From contig NZ_KB891842.1 in the NCBI RefSeq assembly GCF_000373565.1, positions 124,001 through 188,000 on the forward strand: a stretch of 64,000 nucleotides of DNA, written 5' to 3'. The position numbers were made by a program, and so were the translations under genes. Below, piece after piece: positions 25,712-35,634 of the stretch (positions are counted from its first letter, which is position 1; every line of letters starts with the position of its first letter). The notes beneath the pieces were generated by a model. That model saw only the letters and a program-made list of their open reading frames with translations. It did not search any database and was not told the DNA's origin. The DNA comes from Streptomyces sp. HmicA12. Lineage in GTDB: Bacteria; Actinomycetota; Actinomycetes; Streptomycetales; Streptomycetaceae.

Positions 25712-26767
25712 CTACGGCACCCGGGCCGTCCACTCCTCGGTGCCGAACTTCGTGCGCACCAGTTCCTCGGCCCGTGCCAGCTCCGCCTCGGTCACCGCCC
25801 CCTCGGTCAGCCCGTACCGCCCCCGGAACGAGCCGATCATGCGGGCGATGACCTCCTCGCGCGGCAGGCCCGTCTGGCGCCGCAGCGGGTCCACGCGCTT
25901 CTTCGCGCTCTTCGTGCCCTTGTCGGAGAGCTTCTCGCGACCGATCCGCAGCACCTCGACCATCTTGTCCGCGTCGATGTCGTAGGACATGGTCACGTGG
26001 TGCAGCACCGCGCCCTGCCCGGTGGCGACCCGCTTCTGGGCGGCGCCCGCGACCTTGCCGACGTCCGTCGCGATGTCGTTCAGCGGCTGGTACCAGGCCT
26101 TGATGCCCATGTCGGCGAGAGCGCCGAGCACCCAGTCGTCGAGATAGGCGTACGAGTCCTGGAAGGAGAGCCCGGAGACCAGCGCCCGGGGCACCGCGAG
26201 GGAGTACGTGATCGTGGACTTCGGCTCGGCGAACATCGCGCCGCCGCCGGAGATCCGCCGGACGACCGTGACGCCGTGCCGGGCCACGCCCTCCGGGTCG
26301 ACCTCGTTGCGCAGCGACTGGAAGCTGCCGATGATCACCGCCGGGCGGTCCCACTCCCACACCCGCAGCGTCGGCGGGCGGTGCCCGAGCGCGACCTGCT
26401 CCGTCATCACCTCGTCGAGGGCCATGTGCAGCACCGGGGACTGCGGGGCGTCGTGGACGAGCTGCCAGTCGTAGTCCCGCCAGTCGGTGGCCCGGGCGAG
26501 CGCCCGGCGCACGGCGGTGGCGACGCTCTCCGCGGTGAAGCCGAAGAGCACCGCCGAAGGGGGCAACGCCGCCTGGATGCGGGCCGTGAGACCGGCCGCG
26601 TCGGTGTCCGCCGGGGCGCCCTCCAGTGCGCCGTCGATGTCGAGCAGCGCTTCGTCGGGCTCCAGGAAGAAGTCACCGGACACCCGGACGTCACGGAGGA
26701 CTCCGTCCTCGACGTCGAGATCCACCACCACCAGCTTGCCGCCGGGCACCTTGTATTCGCCGTGCAC
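25712..26767 (-). CDS. Lipoate-protein ligase A family protein with N-terminal accessory domain
   Basis: The BPL/LplA/LipB catalytic fold at about residues 95-330 has the lipoate pocket motif RRISGGGAMFAEPKSTITYS and a KVAGAAQKR segment containing the catalytic lysine. The first 90 residues resemble the accessory domain usually found at the C-terminus of LplA (GEYKVPGGKLVVVDLDVEDG), so the domain order is permuted relative to E. coli LplA. It attaches lipoate or octanoate to E2/H-protein domains in the cytoplasm. The GTG start is preceded by GGGAAGG. Confidence 0.87.
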   Translation of the reverse strand: MHGEYKVPGGKLVVVDLDVEDGVLRDVRVSGDFFLEPDEALLDIDGALEGAPADTDAAGLTARIQAALPPSAVLFGFTAESVATAVRRALARATDWRDYDWQLVHDAPQSPVLHMALDEVMTEQVALGHRPPTLRVWEWDRPAVIIGSFQSLRNEVDPEGVARHGVTVVRRISGGGAMFAEPKSTITYSLAVPRALVSGLSFQDSYAYLDDWVLGALADMGIKAWYQPLNDIATDVGKVAGAAQKRVATGQGAVLHHVTMSYDIDADKMVEVLRIGREKLSDKGTKSAKKRVDPLRRQTGLPREEVIARMIGSFRGRYGLTEGAVTEAELARAEELVRTKFGTEEWTARVP

Positions 26768-26884
26768 CGCACACCTTCCCTGCCCGCCGCGAGGGAGCGG
26801 CGATCACTGATCTCACCGTAACTCCGCGGAACGGATCATGTGCCGCGGGAGCGAGGGCGGCGGTGATCGGGCAGAATTCAGCCG

Positions 26885-27946
26885 GTGTCCCAGGAGCCGC
26901 AGTCGCGTCGTCGCTTCGTTGCCGAGTGGGAGCCTCACGCCCGTACGTTCATGTCCTGGCCGGCGCTCGCGTCGGTGTGGGACGAGGACCTGGACGCGGT
27001 GCGCGCGGACATCGCGCGGGTGGCCCGGGCGATCGGCGCGTACGAGCCCGTCGTGATGATGGCGAGGCCGGAGCAGCGGGCCGCCGCCCAGCGGGCCTGC
27101 GGGGCGCAGGTCGACGTGATCCCGCTGATGGTGGACGGCCTGTGGGCCCGGGACACGGTGCCGGTGTTCGCCGAGGAGCCGGGGGAGCCGGAGGAGTCCG
27201 GGGAGTCCGCGGACCGGGTGCTGGGCGTCGACCTCAACTTCAGCGGCTGGGGTGGCCAGCAGACGCACGAGCACGACGCGCTCGTCGGGCGGCGCCTGCT
27301 CGCCGCGTACGACATCGCGCGGACCGTGGCGCCGCTGGTCGCCGAGGGCGGCTCCTTCGAGACCGACGGAGAGGGCACCCTGCTGGTCACCGAGAGCTCG
27401 GTCGTCAACAGGAACCGCAACCCCGGCAAGAGCCGCGACCGCGTCGAGGCCGAGCTGAGGAGCAGCCTGGGCGTGACGCGTGTGATCTGGCTGAAGGGCG
27501 TCAAGGGGCAGGACATCACCGACGCGCACGTCGACAGCATCGCCCGGTTCGCCGCGCCGGGCGTCGTCCTCGTCGACCAGGCGTTCCCCGGCAGCCCGCC
27601 CGACGTCTGGTCCCGCGCCGCCGACCAGGCCCGGCGCGTCATCGAGGAGTCAACGGACGCCCGCGGCAGGCGACTTGAGGTCACCGACCTGCCGCAGCCC
27701 GACCTGGACGAGATCACCGGCGACGGCGACGACTTCGTCTCCACGTACGCCAACTTCTACGTCGCCAACGACGCGGTGTTCATGCCCCGCTTCGGCGACA
27801 CGAAGGCCGACGATCGCGCCCGCGGCATCCTTCAGGACCACTTCCCCGACCGGGACATCGTGCCCGTACGGATCGACGCCATCGCCTCGGGCGGCGGCGG
27901 CATCCACTGCGCCACCCGTGAACAGCCGGGCCACCCGGACGCGTAA
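26885..27946 (+). CDS. Agmatine deiminase family protein
   Basis: The 353-residue guanidino-modifying enzyme has the N-terminal EWEPHARTFMSWP signature, EGGSFETDGEGTLL, and the nucleophilic Cys in GGGGIHCATREQP close to the C-terminus. Agmatine deiminases convert agmatine to N-carbamoylputrescine and ammonia. The GTG at 26885 has no strong Shine-Dalgarno. A CAGAAT -10-like hexamer lies just upstream, so the mRNA may be leaderless. No carbamoylputrescine amidase lies beside it. Confidence 0.9.
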   Translation: MSQEPQSRRRFVAEWEPHARTFMSWPALASVWDEDLDAVRADIARVARAIGAYEPVVMMARPEQRAAAQRACGAQVDVIPLMVDGLWARDTVPVFAEEPGEPEESGESADRVLGVDLNFSGWGGQQTHEHDALVGRRLLAAYDIARTVAPLVAEGGSFETDGEGTLLVTESSVVNRNRNPGKSRDRVEAELRSSLGVTRVIWLKGVKGQDITDAHVDSIARFAAPGVVLVDQAFPGSPPDVWSRAADQARRVIEESTDARGRRLEVTDLPQPDLDEITGDGDDFVSTYANFYVANDAVFMPRFGDTKADDRARGILQDHFPDRDIVPVRIDAIASGGGGIHCATREQPGHPDA

Positions 27947-28036
27947 GTCGCCTGCCATCAAAACGTCTTGACTCTTCGTCAGATCTCCCGCATCGTCCAC
28001 GGGCGTTGGGCCGGCCCACCGCGAAGGAGCGTGGCA

Positions 28037-28420
28037 ATGGACCTCGATGTGCTGTACGAGATCGACGTACCCAAGCCCTGGAAGGGCTCCCATCCGCACG
28101 GCCAGCGCGCCGCCGAGCAGCGTGCCTGTCGCGAGGCCGTCGAGCAGATCCGGCTCGCCGACAAGATGGGCTTCCGCACGGTGTGGGCGGTCGAGCACCA
28201 CTTCCGCGAGGGTCGCTCGCACTGCCCCGCGCCCGATGAGGAGGCGCAGGGTGCGGACCCGCACGTCCGGCTGGTGCGCGGGGGTGGTCTGCTCGGCGCG
28301 GAGCACCTGGTGGACGGCGTGCACCCCGGCGACGAAGGGCACGCCCGCATCGCCGCGGCGGTGGCGGAAAGTCTCAGGGACCTCCCGCCCCTCAACAGGC
28401 ATATTCGGAAAGGCCCTTGA
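28037..28420 (+). pseudogene. Truncated luciferase-like monooxygenase remnant
   Basis: An AAGGAG site and ATG lead into about 64 residues that match the N-terminus of luciferase-like flavin monooxygenases (MDLDVLYEIDVPKPW, then GFRTVWAVEHHFREG and RSHCPAP). After that the sequence no longer resembles the family, and the frame ends at 127 residues instead of about 350-400. The barrel is therefore missing and the gene is presumably dead. The breakpoint is near 28230. The following 190 bp, in any frame, match nothing I recognise. Confidence 0.7.
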
Positions 28421-28505
28421 CGAATACAGTGCGGCACCCGAAAGAATCCGTTACATCAAGTTGCTTTCTGGTGAAACGTGTTCGCTCCAAGGGGGCCGCC
28501 TCGAC

Positions 28506-31500
28506 ATGTCCGTCACCCGCAGATCCGTCCTGGCCGCGGGCGCGGCCACCCCGCTGGCCGGGGCGCTCGCCACGCCCGCCGCGGCCGCCGACCGTACCGG
28601 GGCCGTCGGCCGTCGCACCGTCGACCTCGCGGACGGCTGGCGGTTCGCGCTCGTCAGCCCGGACGGCATCACCGACCCGACCGGCGCCTACGCCGACGCC
28701 GAGCAGCCGGGGTACGACGACGGGCAGTGGCGGACGGTCGCCGTCCCGCACGACTGGAGCATCGAGCAGACCCCGACCACCGAGCACCACACCACCAGCG
28801 GCACCGGCTTTCTGCCCGGCGGACTCGGCTGGTACCGAAAGAAGTTCACGGTGCCGACCGGCTACGCGGGCAAGCGGATCTCGGTCGAGTTCGACGGCGT
28901 CTACATGGACGCGAACGTGTACGTGAACGGCGAGCTCGTCGCCAACCACCCGTACGGATACACCGGGTTCGCGCTCGACATCACCGATCTCCTCCACGTC
29001 GACGGCGCGACGGCGAACGTCCTCGCGGTCGAGGTCCGCAACCGGCTTCCCAGCAGCCGCTGGTACTCCGGCAGCGGCATCTACCGCCATGCCCGCCTCG
29101 TCGTCACCGAGCCGGTGCACGTCGAACGCTGGGGCACGTTCGTCACCACGCCCGACCTGGCCGCCACCCTGAAGAAGGGCTACGCGACCGTCGACGTCCG
29201 CACGAGCGTCGCCAACGCGTCCGGCACCGCGCGGGACGTCACCGTCGTCTCCACGGTGCGCGACGCCAAGGGCCGCCGCGTCGCCCGTACCGAGACCGTC
29301 GTCGACTCGGTGACGGCCGACGCGACGAAGGCGGCGCACCAGCAACTCACCCTCAAGCAACCGCAGTTGTGGTCCATCGAGACGCCCGGTCACCGCTACA
29401 CCCTCGTCACCGACCTGCGCGTGAACGGCGTCACCGTCGACACGTACCGCACCCGCTTCGGCGTCCGGCATGCCGTCTTCGACCCGGCCGACGGCTTCTC
29501 GCTCAACGGGACGTACGTGAAGATCAAGGGCGTCGACCTGCACCACGACCTCGGCGCGCTCGGCGCGGCCGTGCACCCCGACGCCGTGCGCCGCCAGCTC
29601 ACGATCATGAAGTCCATGGGCGTCAACGCCCTGCGGACCTCGCACAATCCGCCCGCGCCCGAGGTGATCGAGGCCTGCGAGGACCTCGGCATCATCATGC
29701 TCGTCGAGGCGTTCGACTGCTGGCGCACCGGCAAGAACACCTACGACTACGGCCGCTTCTTCGACGCGCACAGCGACGACGACATCGCCGAGATGGTGCG
29801 CGCCGCCCGGAACTCGCCCGCCGTCCTGATGTGGTCCATCGGCAACGAGATCCCCGACTCGACCCGCACCGAGGGCGTCGCGATGGCCCGGCGCCTCGTC
29901 GCCGACATCAAGGCGCTCGACACGACACGGCCGGTCGTCATCGGTTCCGACAAGTACCGCTCGCTGCCCGCCGTCGGCTCGCCCGCCGACCTGATCCTGG
30001 CCGGGCTCGACGGGCTCGGCCTCAACTACAACACCGCCGCCTCGGTCGACGCCCTGCACGCCCGCTATCCGCACCTGTTCCTCTTCGAGTCGGAGTCCTC
30101 GTCGGAGACGTCGACCCGGGGCACGTACCAGGAGCCGGAGCACCTCAACACCGGCGAGAACCACACTCCCGGCAGGCGCGCGACCTCCAGTTACGACAAC
30201 AACCTCGCCTCCTGGACGATGAGCGGCGAGTACGGCCACAAGAAGGACCGCGACCGGCGCTGGTTCGCCGGCCAGTTCCTGTGGTCCGGCATCGACTACA
30301 TCGGCGAGCCGACGCCGTACGACGTGTTCCCGGTGAAGGCGTCGTTCTTCGGCGCGGTCGACACCGCCGGGTTCCCGAAGGACATGTACCACCTCTTCCG
30401 CAGCCAGTGGGCCGACGAGCCGATGGTGCACCTGCTGCCCATGGACTGGACGACGCACGAGGAAGGCGCGGAGGTGGAGGTGTGGGCGTACGCGAACGTC
30501 GCCGAGGTCGAGCTGTTCCTCAACGGCCGCTCCCTGGGCGTGCGTTCCTTCGACGAGAAGAAGACCGTCGACGGGCGGACCTACCTGGAGACGACGGAGG
30601 CGACCGGTGACGACAAGACGGTCACCTCCGGCACCTACCCGGGCAGCTACACCTCTCCGAACGGCAGCGCGGGCAAGCTGCACCTGATGTGGAAGGTGCC
30701 GTTCGCCGCCGGTGAGCTGAAGGCCGTGGCCCGCAAGGGCGGCAGGACGGTGGCGACGGATGTGCTGCGCACCGCGGGCAGACCGCACGCCGTGCGGCTG
30801 AGCGCGGACCGCAAGGCCCTTGCCGCGGACGGCCGTTCCCTGGTCTTCGTGACGGCGGAGGTCGTCGACGCCAAGGGTGTCGTGGTGCCCGACGCCGAGC
30901 ACCTGCTGGAGTTCGCCGTCGACGGCGGGCAGGTGGCCGGGCTCGACAACGGGCGGCAGGAGAGCGCCGAGCGCTACCAGGCCAGTACCCGCACCGCCTT
31001 CCACGGCCTCGCGCTCGCGATGGTCCGGGCGGGCACGAAACCCGGGCGGCTCACCGTCACCGCGAAGTCGGCCGGGCTGCGGACCGGGCAGGTGTCGGTG
31101 CGCGCGACCGGCCCAGCGGGCGCCCCCGTCACCCCGCGCGAGCCGTTCACCCCCGACCCCGGCCCCGGCGCGCCCACGTACCCTCTCGCGGACGCCAGTT
31201 ACTCGGGCGCGGTCAAGACCCTGCCCGCCGCGATGCTCGACGGCGACGCGGCCACCCAGTGGTCCAACGCCTTCCAGAAGTCCGCCACCGCCCTGCTGCC
31301 CGCCTTCAGCGGGGCGCGGCCCGCCGACTGGGTGTCCGTCGAGTGGGACCAGGCGCGGACGGTCGGCCGCGTCGAGGTCTCCTTCACCGTCGACGACCGG
31401 CACTCCCTGCCGAGGACGATCGACGTGTCCGTGGGGGACGGCGACCGGTACACCGCCGTCCCCGACGTCGACATCGAGTGGGCCACCGCCTCCGGCGAAC

Positions 31501-31622
31501 CGACCGTGCTCACCTTCGACGCCGTACGCGGCCGACGCGTGCGCCTCGACCTGACCAGCCGGAACCCCGGTGCGGCCGACGGAGCCTTCGGCATCGCCGC
31601 GCTCGACGTGGCGGAGTCGTGA
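28506..31622 (+). CDS. Secreted GH2 beta-galactosidase with C-terminal discoidin-like domain
   Basis: The 1038-residue protein starts with a Tat signal (TRRSVLAAGAA, processed near residue 29). It then shows the GH2 sugar-binding domain (residues about 35-210), Ig-like domain, TIM barrel with acid/base Glu448 in IGNEIPDS and nucleophile Glu528 in LFESESSSE, DUF4982-type and Ig-like domains, and an F5/8 type C-like module (about residues 900-1035). The ATG at 28506 follows AAGGGGG. It overlaps the GH67 gene by GTGA, so the two are co-expressed. It likely trims beta-linked galactose or glucuronate from plant glycans outside the cell. The exact sugar is inferred from family only. Confidence 0.88.
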   Translation: MSVTRRSVLAAGAATPLAGALATPAAAADRTGAVGRRTVDLADGWRFALVSPDGITDPTGAYADAEQPGYDDGQWRTVAVPHDWSIEQTPTTEHHTTSGTGFLPGGLGWYRKKFTVPTGYAGKRISVEFDGVYMDANVYVNGELVANHPYGYTGFALDITDLLHVDGATANVLAVEVRNRLPSSRWYSGSGIYRHARLVVTEPVHVERWGTFVTTPDLAATLKKGYATVDVRTSVANASGTARDVTVVSTVRDAKGRRVARTETVVDSVTADATKAAHQQLTLKQPQLWSIETPGHRYTLVTDLRVNGVTVDTYRTRFGVRHAVFDPADGFSLNGTYVKIKGVDLHHDLGALGAAVHPDAVRRQLTIMKSMGVNALRTSHNPPAPEVIEACEDLGIIMLVEAFDCWRTGKNTYDYGRFFDAHSDDDIAEMVRAARNSPAVLMWSIGNEIPDSTRTEGVAMARRLVADIKALDTTRPVVIGSDKYRSLPAVGSPADLILAGLDGLGLNYNTAASVDALHARYPHLFLFESESSSETSTRGTYQEPEHLNTGENHTPGRRATSSYDNNLASWTMSGEYGHKKDRDRRWFAGQFLWSGIDYIGEPTPYDVFPVKASFFGAVDTAGFPKDMYHLFRSQWADEPMVHLLPMDWTTHEEGAEVEVWAYANVAEVELFLNGRSLGVRSFDEKKTVDGRTYLETTEATGDDKTVTSGTYPGSYTSPNGSAGKLHLMWKVPFAAGELKAVARKGGRTVATDVLRTAGRPHAVRLSADRKALAADGRSLVFVTAEVVDAKGVVVPDAEHLLEFAVDGGQVAGLDNGRQESAERYQASTRTAFHGLALAMVRAGTKPGRLTVTAKSAGLRTGQVSVRATGPAGAPVTPREPFTPDPGPGAPTYPLADASYSGAVKTLPAAMLDGDAATQWSNAFQKSATALLPAFSGARPADWVSVEWDQARTVGRVEVSFTVDDRHSLPRTIDVSVGDGDRYTAVPDVDIEWATASGEPTVLTFDAVRGRRVRLDLTSRNPGAADGAFGIAALDVAES

Positions 31623-33610
31623 CCCGTCCCGACGACCGCGTCGACCCCGCGTGGCTGCCCGACGAGGCGCTGCGCGGGGTCGGCGCGCGCCGCGTGCGGG
31701 TGCGGGGCGAAGGGCCGCTCGTCGACACGGTGTGGGCCGAAGTCACCTACGCCTGCCGTGAGTTCGGTGGCAGCGTGGTCGGCGAGGGCACGGACTGCGA
31801 CCTGCTGCTGGCGGTGGCCGCCGACGGCGACGAGGGACCCGAGGGATTCACCCTGCGGCGGACAGCGCGGCGCACCACCGTCACGGCCGCCGCCCCGGCC
31901 GGGCTCCTGTACGGCTTCTTCCACGTCGTACGGCTCGGCGAGGCCGCGTTCGCGGAGGCCGCCGACGAGACGCACCGGCCCGCCCTCGCCCTGCGGATGC
32001 TCGACCACTGGGACAACGTCGACGTGCACCCCGTGATGGGGCAGGTCGAGCGCGGCTACGCGGGCGGCTCCCTGTTCTGGCGGGACGGGCGGGCGCGTGC
32101 GGACCTGGCCGACCTGGCGCGGATCCGCGCGTACGGCCGACTGCTCGCGGCCTGCGGCATCAACGCCGTCGCCGTGAACAACGTCAACGTCCACGCGACC
32201 GAGACCCACCTCCTGACCGACCGCTTCGCCGAAGTGACCGCCATAGCGGCCGAGTTACGGCCCTACGGCATCCGCACCCACCTCTCCGTCAACTTCGCCG
32301 CGCCCCGGCTGCTCGGTGGGCTCGACACCACCGACCCGTACGACGAGTCCGTGCGCGCGTGGTGGCGCGAGACCGCCGACCGCGTCTACGCCGCCGTGCC
32401 CGACTTCGGCGGCTTCGTCGTCAAGGCCGACTCGGAGGGGCAGCCGGGACCCTTCGCCCACGGTCGCAGCCATGCCGACGGCGCGAACCTCCTCGCCGAC
32501 GCGCTCGCCCCGCACGGCGGCACCGTCCACTGGCGGGCCTTCGTCTACGACCACATCCAGGACTGGCGCGAGCGCACGACGGACCGGGCGCGCGCCGCGT
32601 ACGACCATTTCGCCCCGCTGGACGGGGAGTTCGCCGACAACGTGATCCTTCAGGTGAAGCACGGGCCGATGGACTTCCAGGCCCGCGAACCCGTCTCGCC
32701 CGTCATCGGCGCCCTGCCCCGCACCCGGGTCGCCGTCGAGCTGCAGGCCACCCAGGAGTACACCGGACAGCAGCGGCACGTGTGCGCGCTCGCGCCGATG
32801 TGGTCCGAGGCGCTGACGTTCCGGCCGGAGGGTGAGTCCGGGCCCGCGGTCGGCCAACTCGCCTCCGGTGGTGGCCTGGTGGCCGTGTCGAACGTCGGCG
32901 ACGACGCGTTCTGGACCCGGCACCCGCTCGCCCAGGCCAACCTCTACACGTACGGCCGCCTCGCCTGGGACCCGGCCGCCGATCCGCTCCGACTCCTCGA
33001 CGAATGGGCCGAGTCGACCTTCAGCCCCGACCTCTCCCCGGATCCCGAGCGGCTGCGCTCCGGACTGCGGGCGGTGCTGCACGGCTCGTGGGCCACGTAC
33101 GAGAAGTACACCGCGCCGCTCGGCGTCGGGTTCATGGTGCAGCCCGGGCACCACTACGGGCCGAGCGTCGACGGGTACGAGTACAGCCCCTGGGGCACCT
33201 ACCACCTCGCCGACCGCGACGGCGTCGGCGTCGACCGGACCCGGGCCACCGGCACCGGATACGCGGCGCAGTACGCGAAGGCGTGGGCCGACACCTACGA
33301 GCGGGTCGAGAGCTGCCCCGACGAGCTGCTGCTCTTCTTCCACCACGTGCCGTACGACCACGTCCTGCGCAGCGGGAGCACCGTGATCCAGCACATCTAC
33401 GACACCCACTTCGAAGGCGTCGAGGAGGTCGCGGCGGCGCGCGACGTCTGGGCCTCCCTCACCGGCCTCGTGGCGCCCGCCCGGCACGCCAGGGTCGCCG
33501 AGCTGTACGAGGAGCAGCTGAGCGGCGCCCGCGAGTGGCGGGACCACGTGAACAGCTACTTCCTGCGCAAGTCCGGGGTGCCGGACGCGCACGGGCGGCG
33601 CATCTACTGA
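31619..33610 (+). CDS. Alpha-glucuronidase (GH67)
   Basis: The 663-residue protein has unmistakable GH67 signatures: LRMLDHWDNVDVHPVMGQVE and ERGYAGGSLFW early, GFVVKADSEGQPGPF with Glu273, VKHGPMDFQ with Asp352, and QATQEYTG with Glu380, the last two being the paired carboxylates. The YEYSPWGTYHLADRDG segment is also conserved. The enzyme removes 4-O-methylglucuronic acid from xylo-oligosaccharide ends and normally acts inside the cell; no signal peptide is seen. The GTG start overlaps the GH2 stop. Its stop overlaps the stop of the convergent GH42 gene by 7 bp. It supports a hemicellulose role for this locus. Confidence 0.94.
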   Translation: MTRPDDRVDPAWLPDEALRGVGARRVRVRGEGPLVDTVWAEVTYACREFGGSVVGEGTDCDLLLAVAADGDEGPEGFTLRRTARRTTVTAAAPAGLLYGFFHVVRLGEAAFAEAADETHRPALALRMLDHWDNVDVHPVMGQVERGYAGGSLFWRDGRARADLADLARIRAYGRLLAACGINAVAVNNVNVHATETHLLTDRFAEVTAIAAELRPYGIRTHLSVNFAAPRLLGGLDTTDPYDESVRAWWRETADRVYAAVPDFGGFVVKADSEGQPGPFAHGRSHADGANLLADALAPHGGTVHWRAFVYDHIQDWRERTTDRARAAYDHFAPLDGEFADNVILQVKHGPMDFQAREPVSPVIGALPRTRVAVELQATQEYTGQQRHVCALAPMWSEALTFRPEGESGPAVGQLASGGGLVAVSNVGDDAFWTRHPLAQANLYTYGRLAWDPAADPLRLLDEWAESTFSPDLSPDPERLRSGLRAVLHGSWATYEKYTAPLGVGFMVQPGHHYGPSVDGYEYSPWGTYHLADRDGVGVDRTRATGTGYAAQYAKAWADTYERVESCPDELLLFFHHVPYDHVLRSGSTVIQHIYDTHFEGVEEVAAARDVWASLTGLVAPARHARVAELYEEQLSGAREWRDHVNSYFLRKSGVPDAHGRRIY

Positions 33611-35634
33611 AGGCGCAGCAGGGCGACGCCCAGCGGGGCGAGCGCGAGCGGCTCGCCGGGCTCGTACCGCTTGCCGGTCAGGGCATCGGTCGCGGCGGCG
33701 TGCGCCGCCAACTGGACAGGAACGGAGGTGTGGTTGAGGAGGAAGAGGAGACGCGTGCCGTCCGGAGCGACCCGGTGCGCGGTCTCGACGCCCGCGTGCC
33801 CGGCGTACGGGCCGACGAGCCCGTGCCGGTCGAGCACCCGGCGCACCACCTCGTCCGTGCCCGCCTCGTCGAGGCATGTGGCCACGTACCAGCCCTCGCC
33901 GCCGCGACCGCCGAATCGGTGGCGGGTGACGGCCGGGGTGCCCGCGTAGAAGTCGGCGGTGTACGTCGCGACCGGCTCGGCGCCCTGCGGGACCACGATC
34001 TCGAAGACCAGGCCGGCGTCCACTGCGCGGTCGCCGATGCGGACCGGGTGGGTGACGTCGGCGGGCCGGGAGTCCCACTCGTCGATCCGTACGCCCATCA
34101 GCGGCCCGAGCGGGCCCGGCACATCGGAGAGGAAGGCGCGGCCGTGCGCGTCACCGCGCCCGGAGAGGAACGTGGCCAGAACCGTGCCGCCGCGCTCGGC
34201 CACGGCTTCCAGGCGCTCCGCGAGGTCGCCCTTCACCAGGTGCAGCACGGGAGCGAGGACCACGTCGTACGGCGCGAGGTCGGCGGAGACCGGGACCACG
34301 TCCACGTCGGCGCCCGCCGCGCGGGCCGCCCGGTAGTAGCCGTGCACGACGTCCTGGTAGCGCACAAGGCGGGACGGGCCGTCCGAGATCTCCAGGGCCC
34401 ACCAGCTGTCCCAGTCGAAGAGCAGCGCGACGCGGGCGGGGGTGCGGGCACCGAGCGTCAGCGGCCCGAGATCCGTCAACTCCTCCCCCACGTGGGCTAC
34501 TTCGCGGAACACACGCGTGTCGTCGCGGCCCGCGTGCCCGATGACCGCGCCGTGGTACTTCTCGCAGGCGCCGCGCGAGGCCCGCATCTGGAAGTACAGG
34601 GCCGCGTCCGCGCCGTGCGCGATCGCCTGCCACGTCGCGAGCCTCAACTCGCCCGGTCTGCGGAGCGGGTTGACGTCCCGGCACGCGGTCGTCGACGGCG
34701 TCTGCTCCATCAGCCAGAACGGGGCGCCGCCCTTGAGCCCGCGCATCAGGTCGTGCGCGAGGGCCGGGACCGTGGGCGGCGCGCCGAGCGGCGGATAGCT
34801 GTCCCAGGACGCGAAGTCGAGGTGCGGCGCCCAGCGGTGGTAGTCCAGCGGCCGGTACGCGCCCATGAAGTTGGTCGTGACGGGGGCACCCGTGTCGTGG
34901 GCCCTGATCGCCTCCTTCTCGGCGACGAAGCAGCCGAGCAGCGCGTCCGTCATGAACCGCTGGTAGTCCAGGGTGATGCCCTGGAACGCGGTGTGGTCGG
35001 GGCCGCGCCAGTGCTCGGTGAGCGCGCTCGGCGGCTCGATCTGCGACCAGTCCGTGTACCGGTGCGACCAGAACGTCGTCCACCAGGCGTCGTTCAGCGC
35101 GTCGAGCGAGCCGTGCCGCTCGCGCAGCCAGTCGCGGAACGCGGCGGCGCACCGCTCGCAGTAACAGGCGCCGCCGTACTCGTTGTTGACGTGCCAGGCG
35201 AGCAGCGCCGGATGGCCCGCGTACCGCTCGGCGACGCGTGACGCCAGCGCCGTGGACAGTCGCCGGTACGCGGCCGAGCTCGGGCAGAAGTTGTGCCGCT
35301 GGCCGTAGCCGTGGCGCCGGCCCTCGAAGTCGGTGCGGTTCACCTCGGGGTAGGCGTGCGCGAGCCACGGCGGCACGGCCGCCGTGCCGGTGGCGAGCAC
35401 GACGCGTCGGCCCTCGGTGGCGGCACGCTCGACGATCCGGTCCAGAACGGCGAAGTCGTAGGCGTCCTCGGCCGGTTGGAGGACCGACCACGCGAACACG
35501 CCCACCGTGAGCGTGTCGATCCCGGCCTCGGTGAACAGCCGGTGGTCCTCGTCCCAGACCTCTTCCGGCCACTGCTCCGGGTTGTAGTCGCCGCCGTACA
35601 GGACCTTGGCGGGTGCGCCGGTCGACGGGTTCAT
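33604..35634 (-). CDS. Beta-galactosidase (GH42)
   Basis: The 676-residue protein has the GH42 N-terminus YGGDYNPEQWPEEVW. The acid/base is Glu152 in HVNNEYGG and the nucleophile is Glu310 in FWLMEQTPS. Four cysteines (117, 157, 159, 162; CYCERC) form the GH42 zinc site. A trimerisation domain and a C-terminal beta domain follow. No signal peptide is present, so it is cytoplasmic. The ATG overlaps the DUF624 stop (ATGA). It is the last gene of a leftward run that now begins at pcaI, so protocatechuate-responsive expression is predicted. Confidence 0.94.
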   Translation of the reverse strand: MNPSTGAPAKVLYGGDYNPEQWPEEVWDEDHRLFTEAGIDTLTVGVFAWSVLQPAEDAYDFAVLDRIVERAATEGRRVVLATGTAAVPPWLAHAYPEVNRTDFEGRRHGYGQRHNFCPSSAAYRRLSTALASRVAERYAGHPALLAWHVNNEYGGACYCERCAAAFRDWLRERHGSLDALNDAWWTTFWSHRYTDWSQIEPPSALTEHWRGPDHTAFQGITLDYQRFMTDALLGCFVAEKEAIRAHDTGAPVTTNFMGAYRPLDYHRWAPHLDFASWDSYPPLGAPPTVPALAHDLMRGLKGGAPFWLMEQTPSTTACRDVNPLRRPGELRLATWQAIAHGADAALYFQMRASRGACEKYHGAVIGHAGRDDTRVFREVAHVGEELTDLGPLTLGARTPARVALLFDWDSWWALEISDGPSRLVRYQDVVHGYYRAARAAGADVDVVPVSADLAPYDVVLAPVLHLVKGDLAERLEAVAERGGTVLATFLSGRGDAHGRAFLSDVPGPLGPLMGVRIDEWDSRPADVTHPVRIGDRAVDAGLVFEIVVPQGAEPVATYTADFYAGTPAVTRHRFGGRGGEGWYVATCLDEAGTDEVVRRVLDRHGLVGPYAGHAGVETAHRVAPDGTRLLFLLNHTSVPVQLAAHAAATDALTGKRYEPGEPLALAPLGVALLRLQ

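Noticed and set aside
28047..28505. An upstream extension of the GH2 gene
   Set aside because: The Tat signal begins at 28506 behind an AAGGGGG site. The upstream codons have shadow composition and overlap the monooxygenase remnant.
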